Origin: Luteimonas sp. MC1572
GTDB taxonomy: Bacteria > Pseudomonadota > Gammaproteobacteria > Xanthomonadales > Xanthomonadaceae
Length of the DNA stretch: 64,000 nt
Reading direction: 5' to 3'
Assembly: GCF_016615815.1 (NCBI RefSeq)
Contig: NZ_CP067112.1
Span: 744,001 to 808,000 of the forward strand
Shown: one piece after another, positions 36,203-44,376 of the stretch
Layout of the letters: each line of letters opens with the position of its first letter
Position numbering within the stretch: the first letter of the stretch is position 1
Position numbers and translations under genes: made by a program
The notes under the pieces: generated by a model
Database searches by the model: none
Seen by the model: only the letters and a program-made list of their open reading frames with translations
Told to the model about the DNA's origin: nothing

Positions 36203-36782
36203 GGTTCGACGCCGCGAAACCCCAATCCGCCACGTTCCAGAACGCTTCGATGTACTTGCCGCGGGCGTCGCGGTAGTCGAGGTAATAGGCGTGTTCCCAG
36301 AGGCTCAAGGCGAGCAGCGGGCGGTCGTCACCGGTGATCGGCGAGGCGGTGTTGGCAGTCTGCACCAGCGCCAGCTTGCCGTCCGGTCGCTGCACCAGCC
36401 ACAGCCAGCCCGAGCCGAATGTGGAAGTCGCAAGCGCTGCGAAGCGCTCGCGGAAGCGGGCCACGTCGCCGAAACGCAGTTGGATGGCGTCGGCCAGCGC
36501 GCCGCGCGGCTCGCCGCCGCCACCGGCCGCGGCCGGTTTCATGCAGCGCCACTGGAATGCGAGGTTCCAGGCCTGTGCGGCATGCTGTTGCAGACGGCCC
36601 TGCGCCCCGCGCACGATCTCCTCGAGCGTGGCTTCGGCCATGCCAGCCGCGGGTGCCAGCGAGTTCACCGCATCGACGTGCGCGCGGTGGTGGCGACCAT
36701 GGTGGTGGTCCAGCGTTTCGCCCGAGATATGCGGCTCGAGCGCGGTGCGGTCGAAGGGCAGGGCGGCGAGTTCGATGGGCAT
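36195..36782 (-). CDS. Fe/Mn superoxide dismutase homologue lacking two metal ligands (probable pseudoenzyme)
   Basis: A 195-residue protein that aligns end to end with SodB: PIELAALPFDRTALEPHIS at the start, FGSGWLWLVQRPDGKLALV in the middle and WEHAYYLDYRDARGKYIEAFWNV near the end. Compared with E. coli FeSOD numbering, His26 and His160 (WEHAYY) are kept, but Tyr34 is His (HHRAHV), ligand His73 is Leu (WNLAF in place of WNHTF) and ligand Asp156 is Ser (LSLWEH in place of VDVWEH). The codons were checked on the minus strand. With half the metal site gone, dismutase activity is unlikely; a structural, regulatory or altered metal role is possible. The reading frame is intact and the fold residues kept, so it is not simply decaying. 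Divergent from grxD. Confidence 0.85.
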   Translation of the reverse strand: MPIELAALPFDRTALEPHISGETLDHHHGRHHRAHVDAVNSLAPAAGMAEATLEEIVRGAQGRLQQHAAQAWNLAFQWRCMKPAAAGGGGEPRGALADAIQLRFGDVARFRERFAALATSTFGSGWLWLVQRPDGKLALVQTANTASPITGDDRPLLALSLWEHAYYLDYRDARGKYIEAFWNVADWGFAASNLK

Positions 36783-36787
36783 GGCCT

Positions 36788-36794
36788 TACAATA
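36788..36794. promoter_or_regulatory. Face-to-face -10 elements between the SOD homologue and grxD
   Basis: On the minus strand TATTGT (36794-36789) ends six bases before the SOD-homologue ATG at 36782, the spacing of a leaderless start. On the plus strand TACAAT (36788-36793) overlaps it almost fully and lies 62 bases before the grxD ATG. The same seven bases could therefore serve both directions, making the two genes compete or be switched together. No clear -35 is seen on either side. Confidence 0.4.
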
Positions 36795-36855
36795 CCGCGA
36801 TCACAGTCCCCCGCATGCGGGCCCGCGCGGCCTGCAGCGCATTGCCGGAGCCACC

Positions 36856-37182
36856 ATGGCGATCATTGAACGCATCCAGGCCGAAATCGACGGCCACCCC
36901 ATCGTGCTCTTCATGAAGGGCACCCCGCAGTTTCCGATGTGCGGGTTTTCCAGCCGCACGGTGGGCGCCCTGCGCGCAGCCGGTGCGGACATGGCGGCGC
37001 TGCACACGGTCAATGTGCTGGAAGAGCCGGAGATCCGCGCCAACCTGCCTCGCTTCTCCAACTGGCCGACCTTCCCGCAGCTGTTCATCCACGGCGAGCT
37101 GATCGGCGGCTGCGACATCACGCTCGAACTGCACGAGTCCGGCGAGCTGGCACGCATGGTCGCGGAAACGCAGAAGGCGTGA
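36856..37182 (+). CDS. grxD: Monothiol glutaredoxin (CGFS type)
   Basis: A 108-residue protein with the active-site CGFS at residues 29-32 (Cys29), preceded by LFMKGTPQFPM. Glutathione-binding positions are seen in NWPTFPQLFIHGELIGGCDI. CGFS glutaredoxins carry a glutathione-ligated 2Fe-2S cluster and serve iron-sulfur transfer and iron regulation. Its stop overlaps the GTG of the SDR gene by four bases (GTGA), so they are coupled. Divergent from the SOD homologue. Confidence 0.96.
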   Translation: MAIIERIQAEIDGHPIVLFMKGTPQFPMCGFSSRTVGALRAAGADMAALHTVNVLEEPEIRANLPRFSNWPTFPQLFIHGELIGGCDITLELHESGELARMVAETQKA

Positions 37183-37931
37183 GCGCACACGCGGCCGACG
37201 ACGGGGCGCCCGCCGCGCTGGCTGGCCGCGTGGTGCTGGTCACCGGCGCCGCCGGTGGGCTTGGCGCGGCCGCCGCGCACGCCTGCGCGCGCGCGGGCGC
37301 GAGCGTGGTGCTGCTGGGCCGCAAGGTGCCGAAGCTCAACCGCGTGTACGACGCCATCGCCAATGACCCGGCCGGGCTTCCGGAACCTGTGAATTACCCC
37401 TTCGACCTTGCCGGGGCGGGCTTAGAGGACCACGCGGAACTGGCCGCGCGCATCCAGGCCCAGCTCGGCCGACTCGATGGCGTGCTGCACTGCGCCGCCG
37501 ACTTCGCCGGCCTGACCCCGCTCGAACACACCGACCCGGCGGCATTCGCGCGCGCCCTGCACGTCGACCTCACCGCGCGCTGGTGGCTCACCCAGGCCTG
37601 CCTGCCGATGCTGCGCCAGGCGTCCGACAGCGCCGTGGTGTTCGTGGTCGACGATGCCGCGCCCGACGCGGCCTATCGCGGCGCCTATGGCATCGCCCAG
37701 CAGGCCCAGCTTGCGTTGCTGGCCACGCTGCACGCCGAGCTGGCGACTTCACCGGTGCGGGTCTCCGCCCTGCGCCCGGGCCCGATGCGCACTCCGCTGC
37801 GCGCGCGGGCCTACGTCGAGGACCAGGACCTGCGGGCGCGCGATCCGGCGCGTTACGCCGACGCCTGCGTGCACCTGCTCGCGCCCGCGGGCGTCGCGCA
37901 TCGCGGCCAGGTCTGGGCGCCGACGCCATGA
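37179..37931 (+). CDS. SDR-family protein (YciK-like) without the catalytic Ser and Lys
   Basis: A 250-residue Rossmann protein starting with GTG at 37179, coupled to grxD. The dinucleotide motif TGAAGGLG is intact (residues ~22-29), and the HCAAD variant of NNAG follows near residue 107. The active-site region reads VVFVVDDAAPDAAYRGAYGIAQQ: Tyr170 is present, but the Lys four residues later is Gln174, and the Ser expected in the SSS strand is absent (VVDDA). NAD(P) may still bind, yet classical oxidoreductase chemistry is doubtful. It ends with an ATGA overlap into marC. Confidence 0.85.
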   Translation: MSAHAADDGAPAALAGRVVLVTGAAGGLGAAAAHACARAGASVVLLGRKVPKLNRVYDAIANDPAGLPEPVNYPFDLAGAGLEDHAELAARIQAQLGRLDGVLHCAADFAGLTPLEHTDPAAFARALHVDLTARWWLTQACLPMLRQASDSAVVFVVDDAAPDAAYRGAYGIAQQAQLALLATLHAELATSPVRVSALRPGPMRTPLRARAYVEDQDLRARDPARYADACVHLLAPAGVAHRGQVWAPTP

Positions 37932-38527
37932 CCATCGCCTCTGCGGCGCTGCTGCTGTTCCTGATCCTCGACCCGCTGGGCAACATCCCGGTGTTCCTGA
38001 GCATGCTGCGGACGCTCCCGCCGCACCGCCAGCGGGTGGTGCTGGCGCGCGAGCTTCTGATCGCGCTGGCGGTGCTGATGATGTTCCTGTGGGGCGGCAA
38101 GTACGCGTTGGAACTGATGCACCTGCGCCAGGAGTCGGTGTCGATCGCTGGCGGCATCGTGCTGTTCCTGATCGGCCTGCGGATGATCTTCCCGCCGCCG
38201 GAAGGACTGATGGGGGAGCTGCCGGGCGGCGAGCCGTTCATCGTGCCGATGGCGATCCCCCTGGTCGCCGGCCCCTCGGGCATGGCGGCGGTGATGCTGA
38301 TGGGCACCCGGGAACCCGATCGCCTTGGCGAATGGAGCCTGGCGTTGTTCCTTGCATGGGCGGCAACGGCAGCGATCCTGTTTTCGGCCACCTATCTCTA
38401 CAAATTGCTGGGGATCCGTGCCCTGATCGCGGTCGAGCGCCTGATGGGCATGCTGCTGGTGGCGATCTCGGTGCAGATGCTGCTGGACGGTGTGGGCAGC
38501 TACCTGGCCAGCCTGCCGGGCGGCTGA
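37928..38527 (+). CDS. MarC family inner-membrane protein
   Basis: A 199-residue protein with six hydrophobic helices. The family features are FLILDPLGNIPVFLSML near the start, SIAGGIVLFLIGLRMIF, and PMAIPLVAGPSGMAAVML, then a final helix. It is MarC/YhgN-like; members include a proposed amino-acid or NAAT-type exporter, but function is generally unknown. It is translationally coupled to the SDR gene, forming grxD-SDR-marC. Confidence 0.9.
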   Translation: MTIASAALLLFLILDPLGNIPVFLSMLRTLPPHRQRVVLARELLIALAVLMMFLWGGKYALELMHLRQESVSIAGGIVLFLIGLRMIFPPPEGLMGELPGGEPFIVPMAIPLVAGPSGMAAVMLMGTREPDRLGEWSLALFLAWAATAAILFSATYLYKLLGIRALIAVERLMGMLLVAISVQMLLDGVGSYLASLPGG

Positions 38528-38612
38528 GCCTCACGTTCGCTCAATCACTTGCGGGCCAAGGCTAAGTCATTGCTTGAGCTGGAAACTTGTGCTCCGGCCG
38601 CGCCGGGCGAAA

Positions 38613-38646
38613 GCGTCATATGACTGTCATCACGGCCAGCTAACGT
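38613..38646 (+). promoter_or_regulatory. Pho-box-like element and -10 of the Oar-type receptor gene
   Basis: Two 7-base direct repeats, GCGTCAT (38613-38619) and CTGTCAT (38624-38630), are separated by ATGA, giving the 11-base period of PhoB boxes (consensus CTGTCAT, four AT-rich bases, CTGTCAc/t). A TAACGT -10 lies 10 bases further on (38641-38646), the spacing used when the Pho box replaces the -35. GTCATATGAC (38615-38624) is also palindromic, and a further GTCAT is at 38566-38570. Control by phosphate starvation is inference. Confidence 0.55.
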
Positions 38647-38769
38647 GTTAATCTGTTGTTAACCCGTGGGCCGCCGCAGCGGCCCTCGGCGTGTGGGGAC
38701 CCTCTACATCTTTCGCCTGCCGTGCCCGGTCTACGGGCCGAAATTTCCTTGCCTACCAAGAGTCCAGCC

Positions 38770-41700
38770 ATGACCCGTCGCAATGCCTTCCGTGTGTCGA
38801 AACTGTCGCTCGGCCTGATCGCCGTGCTTGCCGCTGCACCTGTCTTCGCACAGAGCACGTCCGCCGGTGTCGGCGGCCTGGTCACCAGCAGCGACGGCCA
38901 GCCGGTGGTCGGTGCCGAAGTGGTCATCACGCATATCGAATCGGGCACCGTGAGCCGTGCCACCACGGATGCCAGCGGCCGCTACAACGCGCGCGGCCTG
39001 CGCGTCGGTGGTCCGTACGAGGTCACGATCACCAAGGCGGGCGCCGGCACCAAGACGGAAGACAACGTCTACCTGGCGCTGAACCAGATCGGCACGGTGA
39101 ACGCAGCGCTCACCGGCGACGTCACCACGCTCGGCACCGTGACCGCGATCGGCGTCGGCTCGGAAGTGTTCAGCGCCTCGAAAATGGGCTCGGGCACCTC
39201 GGTCAGCCAGCAGCAGATCAAGGCCCTTCCGTCGGCGAGCGGCAACATCCAGGACTACATCCGCCTGGATCCGCGCATCGCGTTCACCGACCGCGCCTCG
39301 GGCAGCATCACCGCGGGCGGCATGAACCCGCGCTTCAACAAGATCACCATCGACGGCGTGTCGGCCAGCGACACCTTCGGCCTGGAAGGCAACAACATGC
39401 CGACCCAGCGCCAGCCGGTGTCGATGGAAGCCATCGAAGCCCTCGACATCAACCTGTCGAGCTACGACGTGAGCCTGTCCGGCGCCGCCGGCGCGAACAT
39501 CAACGCCGTCACCAAGTCGGGCACCAACGATTTCCGCGGCTCGGTGTACGGCTACTACCGCGACGGCGACTGGTTCGGCGAGCACCCGCTCACCGGTGCC
39601 GAGTTCTCCGAGTTCTCCGAAGAATCCACCTTCGGCGCGACGTTCGGCGGCCCGCTGGTCAAGGACACGCTCTTCTTCTTCGTGAACTACGAGAAGTCCC
39701 AGCGCGGCAAGCCGAGCCCGGATCTCGCCAACAACCCGGTCATGCGTACCGACGGCGACTTCGACGCCGACGACCTGGCCGAAGTGCAGCGCATCGCGCG
39801 CGACATCTGGGGCTTCGAGCCGGGCGGCACCACCGGCAACGGTGACACCGAGCTCGAGGAATATGCGATCAAGCTCGACTGGAACATCAACGAAAACCAC
39901 CGTGCCAACGTCCGCTACAGCAAGCTGGAGCAGAGCAAGGTGCGGCCCGAGGGCTCGAGTTCCACCGCGCTGGCCCTGAGCTCGAACTGGTTCACCCACA
40001 ACAAGACCGTCGAGAGCGTCGTCGGCCAGGTGTTCAGCGACTGGAGCGACACCTTCTCGACCGAGTTCAAGGTCTCGCACCGCGACTATTCGGCGATCCG
40101 CGTCACGCCGACCACGGCACCCGCCATCCAGGTCTATTTCGAGGACGGCAACCCGAGCAACTTCCCGACCGCGGGCGACTTCATCCGCCTGGGCACCGAG
40201 CGCAGCTCGATGGGCAACGCGCTGCTCACCAACACCTGGGATTACTCCGGCGCGGCCACCTGGACGGTGGGCGACCACGACATCCGGTTCGGCGGCGAGT
40301 ACAGCGACAACGAGATCTACAACTACTTCCTGCAGGATTCGTGGGGCAACTACAGCTTCTACCTGCCGTCGCGCAACGCCGCCGGCGTGCGTGACTACGG
40401 CGCGCTTATCCGTGGCGAGTATTTCGATTACGACCTCCAGTACCAGACCGCCCCGGGCTCGGTGCCGGCGCAGTACAGCAACCGCAACATCGGTCTGTTC
40501 CTGCAGGACACCTGGTACGTGAACCACAACCTCACGCTGACCCTTGGCGTGCGTGCGGACAAGCCGTCGGCCAGCCCGCAGCCGGCCTTCAATCAGGTGT
40601 TCGCCGGCCCGCAGACGATCGATCCCGTCACCGGTCGCTGGACCGGCGGCTTCGGGCTCGACAACTCGCGCACCTACAACGGCGACTTCATCGTCCAGCC
40701 GCGCTTCGGCTTCAACTACACCTTCGACAGCGACCGCCCGACACAGATGCGCGGTGGCGTGGGCCTGTTCCAGGGTGACGCGCCGCAGGTGTGGGTGAGC
40801 AACGCCTACCAGAGCACCGGCCTGAACTACATCGCCTATTCGAACTACCGCAATTGCGCCTACACGGGCCCGGCGCCCTCGGGCCCGAACGCCACGTGCC
40901 TGACGTCGCCGTTCAACCCCGATGGCCTGAATCCGACCATCCCGCCGTCGGCCAGCGCCAACCGCAACATCAATGTCATCGATCCCGACTTCGAGCTGCC
41001 GTCGGTGTGGAAGGCGAACCTGGCGATCGACCACGAACTGCCGTGGGGCGGCCTTGTGGCGTCGGCGGAACTGCTGGTCAGCAGCGTCAAGAACGGCCTG
41101 TTCTACCGCAGCCTGAACGTGGGTCCGGGCTTCACCGGCCCGGACGGCCGTACGCTGTACTGGAACCCGAACAGCGTGCGCCCGTTCGGCAACACCGCCA
41201 ACCCGACTGCGGCCAACCCGGCCAACCCGGCGCGCTACAACAACAACAGCTTCTTCGGTGATGCCTTCCTCCTCGAGAACACCGACGAGGGCCGTGGCCA
41301 GCAGTTCACCGTGTCGCTGGCCAAGCCGTTCGGCGAGGAAAGCGACTGGTCGTGGAGCCTGGGCTATACCTACACGAATGCCGAGGAAGTGGGCGCGCTG
41401 ACCAGCTCGACCGCCAGTTCCGGCTTTGGCGGCCAGTACGGCTTCAACATCAATGAGCCCTCGGCGACCACCGCGCGCTACGAGATCAAGGACCGCTTCA
41501 GCGGCTCGCTCAACTGGAGCCATGCGTTCTTCGGCGACTACAAGACGCAGGTCGGCATGTTCTACGAGGGCCGCAGCGGTCGCCCGTACAGCTACATCTT
41601 CGCGGGCGACGCCAACGGCGACAACCGCACGTTCAACGACCTGTTCTACGTGCCGTCGGGCCCGGGCGACGTCAAGTTCGGCGCGCTTTCCACGACCGGC

Positions 41701-42135
41701 GTCTTCACCGCGAATCCCGCCATGGAGGCTGCGTTCTGGTCGTGGCTCGGTGCGCAGGACGGCCTGCAGGCTTACAGCGGCACCTATGCGCCGGAGAACG
41801 GTTTCCGCGCTGGCTGGGTGAATACGTTCGACGTGCGCTTCAGCCAGGAACTGCCGGGCTTCTTCAAGGGCCACAAGTCGCAGCTGTGGGTCGACGTGCA
41901 GAACATCGGCAACCTGATCAATGACGACTGGGGGCACATCGTCGACTACGGCTTCAACGGCAACGTCGCCGCCGCCACCCTGGTCGGCATCCACGAAGGC
42001 AAGTACGTCTACGGCTACCGCAGCGGCACGGAGTTCGGCCAGGCTTCGGCGCTTGCCGTCCCGACCGATGCGGACTCGCAGACGAACGGCATCTCGCAGT
42101 GGTCGGTCACCGTGGGTCTGAGGTACGACTTCTGA
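38770..42135 (+). CDS. Oar-like TonB-dependent outer-membrane receptor
   Basis: An 1121-residue protein; the ATG at 38770 starts a signal peptide (MTRRNAFRVSKLSLGLIAVLAAAPVFA). A carboxypeptidase-regulatory-like beta-sandwich follows (~30-110; GGLVTSSDGQPVVGAEVVITH, TTDASGRYNARGL), then the plug (~150-260; SGNIQDYIRLDPRI, GGMNPRFNKITIDGV) and a 22-strand barrel ending in WSVTVGLRYDF, with a C-terminal Phe. This is the Oar type, linked in other bacteria to outer-membrane vesicles, secretion of proteases and nutrient uptake. A Pho-box-like promoter lies upstream and a terminator hairpin downstream, so it is a single-gene unit. The ligand is unknown. Confidence 0.92.
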   Translation: MTRRNAFRVSKLSLGLIAVLAAAPVFAQSTSAGVGGLVTSSDGQPVVGAEVVITHIESGTVSRATTDASGRYNARGLRVGGPYEVTITKAGAGTKTEDNVYLALNQIGTVNAALTGDVTTLGTVTAIGVGSEVFSASKMGSGTSVSQQQIKALPSASGNIQDYIRLDPRIAFTDRASGSITAGGMNPRFNKITIDGVSASDTFGLEGNNMPTQRQPVSMEAIEALDINLSSYDVSLSGAAGANINAVTKSGTNDFRGSVYGYYRDGDWFGEHPLTGAEFSEFSEESTFGATFGGPLVKDTLFFFVNYEKSQRGKPSPDLANNPVMRTDGDFDADDLAEVQRIARDIWGFEPGGTTGNGDTELEEYAIKLDWNINENHRANVRYSKLEQSKVRPEGSSSTALALSSNWFTHNKTVESVVGQVFSDWSDTFSTEFKVSHRDYSAIRVTPTTAPAIQVYFEDGNPSNFPTAGDFIRLGTERSSMGNALLTNTWDYSGAATWTVGDHDIRFGGEYSDNEIYNYFLQDSWGNYSFYLPSRNAAGVRDYGALIRGEYFDYDLQYQTAPGSVPAQYSNRNIGLFLQDTWYVNHNLTLTLGVRADKPSASPQPAFNQVFAGPQTIDPVTGRWTGGFGLDNSRTYNGDFIVQPRFGFNYTFDSDRPTQMRGGVGLFQGDAPQVWVSNAYQSTGLNYIAYSNYRNCAYTGPAPSGPNATCLTSPFNPDGLNPTIPPSASANRNINVIDPDFELPSVWKANLAIDHELPWGGLVASAELLVSSVKNGLFYRSLNVGPGFTGPDGRTLYWNPNSVRPFGNTANPTAANPANPARYNNNSFFGDAFLLENTDEGRGQQFTVSLAKPFGEESDWSWSLGYTYTNAEEVGALTSSTASSGFGGQYGFNINEPSATTARYEIKDRFSGSLNWSHAFFGDYKTQVGMFYEGRSGRPYSYIFAGDANGDNRTFNDLFYVPSGPGDVKFGALSTTGVFTANPAMEAAFWSWLGAQDGLQAYSGTYAPENGFRAGWVNTFDVRFSQELPGFFKGHKSQLWVDVQNIGNLINDDWGHIVDYGFNGNVAAATLVGIHEGKYVYGYRSGTEFGQASALAVPTDADSQTNGISQWSVTVGLRYDF

Positions 42136-42162
42136 TCCAGCGACACCACGCGTGACATTCGG

Positions 42163-42188
42163 AACGGCCGGGCTTGCCCCGGCCGTTT
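42163..42188 (+). terminator. Terminator after the Oar-like receptor
   Basis: A 10-base perfect stem (AACGGCCGGG / CCCGGCCGTT) with a 5-base loop begins 28 bases after the stop, followed by a short TTT. It fits a rho-independent terminator, although the T-run is short. Confidence 0.65.
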
Positions 42189-42260
42189 CCGTTTGCGCCA
42201 TCGCCTGCGCTAGAGTCTTCGCCCTGAACGACGACGACAACAATAAGAAAGAGAGGTCCC

Positions 42261-43649
42261 ATGAATGACACCTTGAAGCCCGAGAGCATCCTTCCCACCG
42301 TCGATGCGCGCATCTACCCGCGTGGCGGCCTCGACGTGCTCTCGCGCGAGGAAGTCGCACGCCTGAAGGACGCCTCCGCCGGCGGCCTGCACGACCTGCT
42401 GCGGCGCTGCGCGCTTGCCGTGCTGACCAGCGGCAGCGCGTCGGACGACCCGCGCGCCGCCCAGGAGATGTACCCCGACTTCGACATCCAGGTGGCGCAG
42501 CAGGACCGCGGCGTGCGCATTGAACTGAGCAACGCCCCGGCCATGGCCTTCGTGGACGGCGAGATCATCCGCGGCGTGGCCGAACTGCTGTTCGCCACCG
42601 TGCGCGACCTGGCCTACATGTCGATCGAGCTCGGCCCCGAGTACGCCAAGGACCTGGAATCGTCGGCCGGCATCACCGATGCCGTGTTCGGCCTGCTGCG
42701 CAACGCGCGCCTGCTGTATCCCACCGATCCCAACCTGGTCGTGTGTTGGGGCGGCCACTCCATCGGACGCGACGAATACGAGTACACCAAGCTGGTCGGC
42801 TACGAGCTCGGCCTGCGCGGCCTCGATATCTGCACCGGTTGCGGCCCCGGCGCCATGAAGGGCCCGATGAAGGGCGCCAATATCGCGCATGCCAAGCAGC
42901 GCCAGCGCCGCCCGCGCTACATCGGCATCACCGAGCCTGGCATCATCGCCGCCGAATCGCCCAACCCGATCGTCAACAACCTGGTGATCATGCCGGACAT
43001 CGAGAAGCGCCTCGAAGCGTTCGTGCGCATCGGCCACGGCATCATCGTGTTCCCGGGTGGCGTGGGCACCGCCGAAGAGATCCTCTACCTGCTCGGCCTG
43101 CTGTTGCGCGAAGAGAACATGGAGCTGCCGTTCCCGCTGATCCTCACCGGCCCGGTCGCCGCCGCGCCGTACTTCGAGCAGATCGACCGCTTCATCCGCC
43201 TCACCCTCGGCGACGCCGCCACCGAGCGCTACGAGATCATCATCGGCGACCCGCAGACCGTCGCGCGGCGCATGGTCGAAGGCGTCAAGCGCGTGCGCAG
43301 CTCGCGCATCGCGCACAAGGATTCGTTCTACTTCAACTGGGGCCTGGAGGTGCCGCTGCCGTTCCAGCAGCCGTTCGTGCCGACGCATGAGGCCATGGCG
43401 GGGCTGGACCTGCACCACGGCCGCAAGCCGCACGAGCTGGCCGCTGACCTGCGCCGGGCGTTCTCGGGCATCGTCGCCGGGAACGTGAAGGAAGACGGCA
43501 TGCGGCGGATTGAGGCGTTCGGGCCGTTCCAGATCCACGGCGACAAGGACATGATGGAGTCGCTGGATGCGTTGCTGCGGGCGTTCGTGGAGCAGCGGCG
43601 GATGAAGATCAGCGGGGAGTACCGGCCTTGTTATGAGGTGGTGACGTGA
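42261..43649 (+). CDS. ppnN: Nucleotide 5'-monophosphate nucleosidase PpnN (YgdH)
   Basis: A 462-residue protein of the LOG/TIGR00725-like superfamily, matching PpnN over its whole length. An N-terminal helical domain (PRGGLDVLSREEVARLK) is followed by the Rossmann core with CWGGHSIGRDEYEYTK, TGCGPGAMKGPMKGA and the nucleotide-binding PGGVGTAEEILYLLG, and the C-terminal PpnN-specific domain. It cleaves (deoxy)ribonucleotide monophosphates to base and ribose 5-phosphate, and in E. coli it is stimulated by (p)ppGpp. A TAGAGT at 42211-42216 is a possible -10. There is a 190-base gap before the pilin operon. Confidence 0.95.
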   Translation: MNDTLKPESILPTVDARIYPRGGLDVLSREEVARLKDASAGGLHDLLRRCALAVLTSGSASDDPRAAQEMYPDFDIQVAQQDRGVRIELSNAPAMAFVDGEIIRGVAELLFATVRDLAYMSIELGPEYAKDLESSAGITDAVFGLLRNARLLYPTDPNLVVCWGGHSIGRDEYEYTKLVGYELGLRGLDICTGCGPGAMKGPMKGANIAHAKQRQRRPRYIGITEPGIIAAESPNPIVNNLVIMPDIEKRLEAFVRIGHGIIVFPGGVGTAEEILYLLGLLLREENMELPFPLILTGPVAAAPYFEQIDRFIRLTLGDAATERYEIIIGDPQTVARRMVEGVKRVRSSRIAHKDSFYFNWGLEVPLPFQQPFVPTHEAMAGLDLHHGRKPHELAADLRRAFSGIVAGNVKEDGMRRIEAFGPFQIHGDKDMMESLDALLRAFVEQRRMKISGEYRPCYEVVT

Positions 43650-43839
43650 GGGGCTGCGTCGACCGCTCAAAGCAGGCGTGACGGACCTCACGCAATGGCA
43701 TCGACAGATTTGCGCGGTTGGTCCCGCGGGTCCATCCCGCCGGACGCTCATGTCCGTGATCTGACCGTTGGTCCGCCGGGCGCTTGCGCCAGCGGGGGGG
43801 CGCAGTAGGCTGGCACCTTCCGGGGAGGATGGGTCGATC

Positions 43840-44376
43840 ATGCGCGCCAGGGGCTTCACGCTCGTCGAGTTGTTGGTCACGATCGCGATCCTCGCGATCC
43901 TCATCGCCATCGCGTTTCCAAGCTTCCAGGGCTCCCTGCGCACCAATCGCGTGGCGGGGACGAACAACGAACTGCTGGCAAGTCTGTCGCTGGTCCGCTC
44001 GGAGGCGATTCGCAGCGTGCGCGGGGGCGGCATCTGCGCAAGCTCGCAGGGGACGGAATGCGATGGCACGTGGAGCAATGGCTGGATCGTCTGGCAAGAC
44101 GTGGAGGGCGGAACGCCGGCCACGTTTGACGAAGGAACCGACGTCATCGTGCGCCACGTCAATGCGCGCGAAGGGGTCGACGTCGCCCTGGTCGACATCG
44201 GCGGAGTGGCGGTGACTGGCGTCGGGTTCGATACGCGAGGCCGGCCGATTGCCGCCGCCATGCCACTTGCCTGGACGCTGACCCCCGGCAGTTGCCCAAC
44301 CGGCAGCGAGTTCGTGCGAAGCATCCAGATGACCGTTGTCGGGCAGACCAAGACGCTGAAGGGAGCATGCCCATGA
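43840..44376 (+). CDS. fimT: Type IV minor pilin FimT/GspH-like
   Basis: A 178-residue prepilin; the ATG at 43840 follows GGGGAGGA. The prepilin peptidase site is Gly5-Phe6 (MRARGFTLVELL), with Glu at +5 (Glu10) and a long hydrophobic helix. The C-terminal domain has cysteines in GICASS, TECDGTW, GSCP and GACP. It is first of fimT-pilV-pilW-pilX-pilY1-pilE, the minor pilins that prime the type IV pilus and hold PilY1 at the tip. The stop overlaps the pilV start. Confidence 0.88.
   Translation: MRARGFTLVELLVTIAILAILIAIAFPSFQGSLRTNRVAGTNNELLASLSLVRSEAIRSVRGGGICASSQGTECDGTWSNGWIVWQDVEGGTPATFDEGTDVIVRHVNAREGVDVALVDIGGVAVTGVGFDTRGRPIAAAMPLAWTLTPGSCPTGSEFVRSIQMTVVGQTKTLKGACP

Noticed and set aside
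38731..42360. Minus-strand open frame of 1209 residues opposite the Oar-like receptor
   Set aside because: A low-complexity Val/Ala/Arg/Asp shadow of a well-supported receptor gene, with no signal peptide or domain.
43812..43827. TGGCAC-like sigma54 promoter before fimT
   Set aside because: TGGCAC is present, but the TTGC half at the required distance is missing (CTTCCGGGGA follows).
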